Below the pieces are notes generated by a model. It was not told the origin of the DNA. It ran no database searches and saw only the letters and a program-made list of their open reading frames with translations. Position numbers and translations under genes: made by a program. From Bifidobacterium castoris (GTDB taxonomy: Bacteria; Actinomycetota; Actinomycetes; Actinomycetales; Bifidobacteriaceae), in the NCBI RefSeq assembly GCF_003952025.1, contig NZ_QXGI01000002.1, positions 124,001 through 188,000 of the forward strand: a DNA stretch of 64,000 nt, read 5' to 3'. Below are positions 59,840 through 64,000 of the stretch, piece after piece; within the stretch, counting starts at the first letter, position 1, and the number at the start of each line of letters is the position of its first letter.

Positions 59840-62056
59840 ATGAGGAGAATCATCGATCTTTGCAAGGAAGTGCCGCTTCTTCCTCTCACGCTGCTGGCGG
59901 CGATCCCGCTGGCGCTCATCCCGCAGTGGCGCCCATGGGGGCGCATCCACCCCGCCTTCGACCCCGGCGTCGGAGAATGGATCATCATCCTGTTCGTCGC
60001 CTGGACGATCTACACGAGCATCCGCGAGATGATCGACAGCATCAGGCACGGCCATGTGGGCGTCGACCTGCTCGCGATCGTCGCGCTCGTCTCCACCGTC
60101 TGCGTGCAGCAGTACTGGGCGTCGTGGGCCGTCGTGCTCATGGTCGCCTCCGGCGAGGCGATTGAATCGTATGCACAGAACAAGGCGAAGGGCAACCTCG
60201 CCGCGCTGATCAAGGCCGCGCCGCAGCAGGCACACGTCGTCACGCTGCCGGGCGCGGACGCCTCCGGTGAGGCGGACATGACCGACGAAGGCTTCCGCAA
60301 GGTGCAGCAGGCCGTCGAGGACGCGCAGCGCGAAGGCAAGCCGCTTAACGCAGGCAACGGCCACTTCGAGACGGTGCCGGTCAACGACGTCAGGCTCGGC
60401 TCGGTGCTGCTCGTGCTGCCCGGCGAGATCGTGCCGGTCGACGGCCTGCTGCTGAGCGGCACGGCGAGCGTCGACCTGAGCAACATCAACGGCGAACCGG
60501 TGCCGCGCACGATCTTCGCCGGCGCGAAGGTGCTCTCCGGTTCGATCAACGGCTCGACGACGATGATGATCCGCACGACGTCGCTCGCCGCCGACTCCCA
60601 GTACCAGCAGATCCTCAAGCTCGTCTCCTCCGCCGAGGAGTCGCGCGCGGCCGTCGTGCGCACGGCGGACATGCTCGCCGTGCCGTTCACGATCGTCTCC
60701 TTCGCGATCGCGATCGTCGCATGGATCGTCTCCGGCACCGGTCTGCGCTTCGCGCAGGTGCTCGTGCTCGCGACGCCGTGCCCGCTGCTCATCGCCGCGC
60801 CCGTCGCCTACGTCGCAGGTACCGCGCGCCTCGCCAAGCACAAGATCCTCGTCAAGTCGCAGGACGTGCTCGAGAACCTCGGCCGCGTCACGCATGTCTT
60901 CTTCGACAAGACCGGCACGCTCACCGTCAAGCAGCCGCAGGTCGTGCGCGTCGAGAAGGCCGACGGCGTGCCGGCGGACGTCTCCGAGGACGAGATCCTG
61001 ATGATGGCGGGCGTCGTCGAGGGCTTCTCGGTGCACGTGCTCGCCAAAGGCATCGTCGAGGCCGGGCGCAGCGCGATGGAACGGCTCGGGCGCTTGCCGA
61101 GCTCGAGCGGCAAGAAGGCCTCCGACGACCATGTGGACGCCTCCCACCGCGCGCTGCCGAACCCGAACGAGAACTATCCGGTCGTCGGCAACGTCTCCGA
61201 GATCCCCGGCAAGGGCGTGCGCGGCACCGTGGACGGTCACAAGGTGGAGGTCGGACGCTATGCCTTCGTGACCGGGCAGGGCATCGCCAGCCAGAAGGTC
61301 CGCAACGCGGCTGAGGAGGAACGCAACGAGAAGGCGATGGAGGCCGCCGACCGCGAGGCCGCCAAGCTGTGGCCCGACGAGCTCGAGCCCGACGAGATGG
61401 CCACCTACATCGCCATCGACGGACATCTCGCGGCACGCATCGTGCTGCGCGACATCCCGCGCTACAACGCGAAGCAGTCGGTCCGGGAGCTGCGCGACCT
61501 CGGCGTCAAGGAGGAGACGATGCTCACCGGCGACAAGAAGTCGTCGGCGATGATCATCGCGAACGAGGTCGGCATCACCGACGTGCGCTACGAACTGCTA
61601 CCGCAGGACAAGGTGGAGGCCGTGCGCCAGGCTTCGCAGGAGGAGAGGAGCGGCGCCGAGACGTGGTGGGAGCGCGCGGCCGCGAAGCTGCTCGGCGAGC
61701 CGATCCACCGCGACGTGACGATGATGGTCGGCGACGGCGTCAACGATTCGCCGGTGCTCGCCGTCGCCGACATCGGCATGGCGATGACCGACGGCACGTC
61801 GACGGCGGCCTCGGAATCAGCGGAGGTCGTCATCATGAACGACGACATCGGCGCCGTGCCGAAGGGCGTCAGGATCGCGCGGCAGACGAAGCAGCGCATG
61901 CTGCAGGCTGTGCTCGTCGGCATCGCGCTCGCGATCGTCGGCATGGTGTGCGCGGCGTTCAACCTCATCCCGGTCGTCGCCGGCGCGTTCCTGCAGGAGG
62001 CGATTGACGTCGTCTCGATCCTGTGGGCGTTGACGGCGTTGTTCGACCGCAGGTAG
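59840..62056 (+). CDS. P1B-type heavy-metal-transporting ATPase
   Basis: Membrane P-type ATPase (738 residues). The phosphorylation site is FFDKTGTLTVKQ (Asp356), the metal motif in the membrane is TPCPLLIAAPVAYV (Cys314, CPL rather than the common CPC), and the hinge is MVGDGVNDSPVLAVADIGMAM. No N-terminal metal-binding domain is present, and few helices precede the actuator domain. Two insertions, one of about 45 residues in the actuator domain and a long charged stretch in the nucleotide domain (about 410-500), make it longer than usual. The nucleotide-domain HP motif reads VHVLAKGIV, with Val for the conserved Pro. The ion cannot be predicted. AAGGAG lies 5 nt before the ATG. Confidence 0.88.
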   Translation: MRRIIDLCKEVPLLPLTLLAAIPLALIPQWRPWGRIHPAFDPGVGEWIIILFVAWTIYTSIREMIDSIRHGHVGVDLLAIVALVSTVCVQQYWASWAVVLMVASGEAIESYAQNKAKGNLAALIKAAPQQAHVVTLPGADASGEADMTDEGFRKVQQAVEDAQREGKPLNAGNGHFETVPVNDVRLGSVLLVLPGEIVPVDGLLLSGTASVDLSNINGEPVPRTIFAGAKVLSGSINGSTTMMIRTTSLAADSQYQQILKLVSSAEESRAAVVRTADMLAVPFTIVSFAIAIVAWIVSGTGLRFAQVLVLATPCPLLIAAPVAYVAGTARLAKHKILVKSQDVLENLGRVTHVFFDKTGTLTVKQPQVVRVEKADGVPADVSEDEILMMAGVVEGFSVHVLAKGIVEAGRSAMERLGRLPSSSGKKASDDHVDASHRALPNPNENYPVVGNVSEIPGKGVRGTVDGHKVEVGRYAFVTGQGIASQKVRNAAEEERNEKAMEAADREAAKLWPDELEPDEMATYIAIDGHLAARIVLRDIPRYNAKQSVRELRDLGVKEETMLTGDKKSSAMIIANEVGITDVRYELLPQDKVEAVRQASQEERSGAETWWERAAAKLLGEPIHRDVTMMVGDGVNDSPVLAVADIGMAMTDGTSTAASESAEVVIMNDDIGAVPKGVRIARQTKQRMLQAVLVGIALAIVGMVCAAFNLIPVVAGAFLQEAIDVVSILWALTALFDRR

Positions 62057-62091
62057 CGTCCGGCTCGTCAGGTCGCCGTGCGGCCGTCACG

Positions 62092-62131
62092 GAGCCGTCC
62101 CGGCCGGTGTCGTCGCCGACCGGGACGGCTC
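62092..62131. terminator. 12-bp stem between convergent ATPase and hydrolase genes
   Basis: Arms 62092-62103 and 62120-62131 pair perfectly over 12 bp (GAGCCGTCCCGG/CCGGGACGGCTC) with a 16-nt loop. The plus-strand tail is CTCTT. It lies between convergent genes. Confidence 0.7.
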
Positions 62132-62150
62132 CTCTTGCATCCGTCGGGCT

Positions 62151-63326
62151 TCACGATTCGCCGTGCAGGTCGGCGATGACGTCGTCGACGGCCGTCGCCA
62201 GTTCGCTCAGCAGATCGTTGCGGCCGCACGCGTCCGACAGGATCGCGAGCACATAGCCCTGCGGATGCGTCTGCAGGTCGTGCGCGCCCGCCGGCAGCAC
62301 GATGCCGGCGTCGTTGAGCGCGTAGAGATCGCCCTCGCCGTAGATCCAGCCGGCTTTCGTGTACACCTCCTCGCTTTCGGCGTGCGCCATCTGGATCGAC
62401 GAATTGAGCGAGCCGCGCATCTGTTGCGCGAGCCATGCGCGCGCCTGCTGCGACGCGGGCTCCGCGCCGTCCGCCTTCGCCGGCGCCGTGTCCGAGAACA
62501 GGTATTGGTAGCCGAGCACCCACAGCCGCGCCAGGTCGCTCGCCGTCAGGAACTCGTAGTAGCCGCTGAGAGGCGCGTCGAAGGTGTATCCGGCCGTCCA
62601 TGCCGTGAACGGCGACGTGCCGTAGCGTCGGTACAGCGAGTCGTAGGAGTCGTTGTCGGAGACGGTGAGCGTCGCCGTGATCAGCTGGTTGAGATAGGCG
62701 GCGTCGGCGTCGACGCTCGTCGAGACGGCGTCGAGGTCGATCGCGCCCGTCTGCGCGAGCGACAGGATGTACGGGGCCTTGATCGACGATGCCGAATACC
62801 GCGGCACGTTTGCGAAGGATGTGATGACGGCGCCGGTGCGCATGTCGACGACGGCGAAGGAGACCTCGAAGCCCTGCTCATGGTAGGCGCTGATCGCGTG
62901 CTGCAGCTGGGCGGATTCGGCGCTGCTCAGCGTGACGCCGGCGGCCGATACGGCAGCGTCCGTGTCAGTCGAACGCAGATTCGCGAACGCGGTGGCCACG
63001 ACGTCGTCAAGGTCGGGCGTCACGATCGTCGTTTCGATACCGTCGGACGGCGCCTCGGCGGCGGTCGACGCGGAGCTCGCCGGTGACGGCGCCGTCCGCG
63101 TGGCGGATGCGACGGGATGAGCGGCGTTCGCGAGTCCGTCGCCGAAGACGCCGACGGCGCCTGCGCTGAGCATGCTGCACATCGCGACGACCGACGAGGC
63201 GATCGCGATGCCCCTCCATTTGGCGATCGATCTGCGATGGCTGGCGATCGCGATGTCGAACTGCGTGTCGGTCAGCGGCACGTCACGCCATTTGGGAATC
63301 GTGCCGCGTCTCGTCTTCTTCTGCAT
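62151..63326 (-). CDS. Class A beta-lactamase-fold serine hydrolase
   Basis: Exported or membrane-anchored serine hydrolase of about 391 residues. After a basic cytoplasmic N-terminus (MQKKTRRGTIPKWR...) there is one hydrophobic segment (GIAIASSVVAMCSMLSAGAVGVFG), a Ser/Ala/Pro linker and the penicillin-recognizing fold. The active-site motifs are SSIK (Ser180), SDN (LTVSDNDSYDSL) and KAG (VYTKAGWIYG) in place of KTG. The omega-loop glutamate of true beta-lactamases is not evident, so resistance is not implied; cell-wall or esterase activity is possible. The start at 63326 is uncertain because no good ribosome binding site is seen. Confidence 0.8.
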   Translation of the reverse strand: MQKKTRRGTIPKWRDVPLTDTQFDIAIASHRRSIAKWRGIAIASSVVAMCSMLSAGAVGVFGDGLANAAHPVASATRTAPSPASSASTAAEAPSDGIETTIVTPDLDDVVATAFANLRSTDTDAAVSAAGVTLSSAESAQLQHAISAYHEQGFEVSFAVVDMRTGAVITSFANVPRYSASSIKAPYILSLAQTGAIDLDAVSTSVDADAAYLNQLITATLTVSDNDSYDSLYRRYGTSPFTAWTAGYTFDAPLSGYYEFLTASDLARLWVLGYQYLFSDTAPAKADGAEPASQQARAWLAQQMRGSLNSSIQMAHAESEEVYTKAGWIYGEGDLYALNDAGIVLPAGAHDLQTHPQGYVLAILSDACGRNDLLSELATAVDDVIADLHGES

Positions 63327-63413
63327 CCCACCGCACCCGTTTCTCACGTATGCCCACGCTTTTCCAAGGAAAACTATAGGGCGACCCTTCGGCATCGGCA
63401 CAGGGCGACAGGG

Positions 63414-63470
63414 GGTCGGCGCGCAACGGGGCGGGCGACCTGCGGCCGTCCGCCCCGTTGCGCGCCGACC
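63414..63470 (-). terminator. 21-bp perfect stem after FprA-like gene
   Basis: Arms 63414-63434 and 63450-63470 pair perfectly over 21 bp with a 15-nt loop, 3 nt after the stop codon of the reductase gene. No T-run follows on the minus strand. Confidence 0.75.
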
Positions 63471-63473
63471 GCG

Positions 63474-64000
63474 TCACTCGCCGTGGGCGAGGCGACGGAA
63501 CTCGTCGGGGTCGATGACCTTCTTGTGCTCGCGGCCTTCCTTCGCACCTTCGGAGCGTTCGAAGGCGTCGACGCGCTTCCAGCCGGCGAAGTCGATCGGC
63601 TTGACGCCGCGTTCGGCGAGCAGGCGGTCGATCGATTCGGGGTCGCGGTCCGGAGCCAGACGCGCGTTCTCCTTGTTCTTCGCCAGATCCTCGAGCATCG
63701 CCGTGACGATCATCAGCGCATCCGACTTCGTCGAGCCGATCAGGCCGACCGGTCCGCGCTTCGCCCAGCCGGTCGCGTACAGGCGGTCGCGCACCTCGCC
63801 GTCGGCGGCGTCGACGGTGATGCGGCCGTCGCCGTTCGCGTTCGCCAGATGCGCGCCCTGCTCGTCATAGGCGATGCCCGGCACGGACTCCGGCTTGTAG
63901 CCGATCGCATGGTAGACGGCCTGCACCGGATAGTCGGTGAATTCGCCGGTGCGCGTCATCCTGCCGTCCGCCGAGGTCTCGGTGCGTTCGACGCGGATGC
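63474..64000 (-). CDS. FprA-like ferredoxin/flavodoxin--NADP reductase, C-terminal part
   Basis: The frame is open to the window edge, so only the C-terminal 175 residues are seen. FTDYPVQAVYHAIGYKPESVPG and LYATGWAKRGPVGLIGSTKSDALMIVTAMLEDL match the C-terminal part of the adrenodoxin-reductase-like FprA family, which moves electrons between NADPH and ferredoxin through FAD. The last 50 residues (RDPESIDRLLAERGVKPIDFAGWKRVDAFERSEGAKEGREHKKVID) are also typical. The FAD- and NADP-binding N-terminal motifs lie outside the window. Confidence 0.88.
   Translation of the reverse strand, partial: IRVERTETSADGRMTRTGEFTDYPVQAVYHAIGYKPESVPGIAYDEQGAHLANANGDGRITVDAADGEVRDRLYATGWAKRGPVGLIGSTKSDALMIVTAMLEDLAKNKENARLAPDRDPESIDRLLAERGVKPIDFAGWKRVDAFERSEGAKEGREHKKVIDPDEFRRLAHGE

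Noticed and set aside
62151-63326. True beta-lactamase giving antibiotic resistance
   Set aside because: The KTG motif is KAG and no omega-loop Glu motif is evident; many wall-active or inactive proteins share this fold.

Overview
This window is high-GC actinobacterial chromosome and looks like the genus Bifidobacterium; I cannot assign a species. The evidence is the araBDA arabinose cluster beside a GH51 arabinofuranosidase and a GH127 remnant, PEP carboxylase, a ThrE-type exporter, DUF3073, CrgA, and the fhaA-fhaB-pstP-rodA-pbpA-pknA-pknB cell-division/signalling cluster. Gene order CrgA - DUF881 - sortase - pabA - pknB/pknA/pbpA/rodA/pstP/fhaB/fhaA matches the origin-proximal block of other Actinobacteria. 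No phage, IS element or CRISPR array is visible.

Layout. (1) 1-9959: arabinose/arabino-oligosaccharide use. A leftward operon (GH51, a lipoprotein solute-binding protein, then a gene running off the edge) faces a rightward araB-araD-araA operon; the shared intergenic region holds two families of palindromic operators. Then come a DUF3800 gene with a terminator-like hairpin in its leader, an aldo/keto reductase, and a decayed 3' piece of a GH127 beta-L-arabinofuranosidase gene. (2) 10074-23910: a small unknown protein, a Fic-domain protein behind a duplicated palindrome, ppc, a ThrE-like exporter, trpS, DUF3073, an SCP-like protein, glycogen phosphorylase, a small membrane protein and a rhomboid protease. 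(3) 23911-26280: the least ordinary stretch. It has eight DnaA boxes within 230 bp (oriC-like, with no dnaA or dnaN in the window) and two sets of short-period tandem repeats flanking a THUMP-like methyltransferase gene. (4) 26281-38709: crgA, DUF881, a class E sortase and pabA, then a seven-gene leftward operon for Ser/Thr phosphorylation and septal/elongation peptidoglycan synthesis. (5) 38995-46112: an S9 peptidase, an acyl-CoA ligase, an alpha/beta hydrolase, an EamA transporter and a small membrane protein. (6) 46273-57301: two surface proteins with LAXTG sorting signals (a coiled-coil protein with a central CAP domain, and a SpaA-type adhesin) around an rRNA methyltransferase, tRNA-Leu(CAG), an Rrf2 regulator diverging from an NAD(P)-binding protein, an SGNH hydrolase and tgt. 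(7) 57703-64000: an HtrA protease, a P1B-type ATPase, a beta-lactamase-fold hydrolase and the C-terminal part of an FprA-like reductase.

How the parts fit. The sortase at 27809 is of class E, the class whose substrates carry LAXTG, and both surface proteins in the window end in LAXTG (LAATG, LAKTG). Two general habits stand out. Many gene ends carry long perfect GC-rich stems of 11-25 bp. At least six genes have a TANNNT-like -10 box 6-7 nt before the start codon with no Shine-Dalgarno sequence, so they are probably read from leaderless mRNA. All calls come from reading the sequence; no database search was run.
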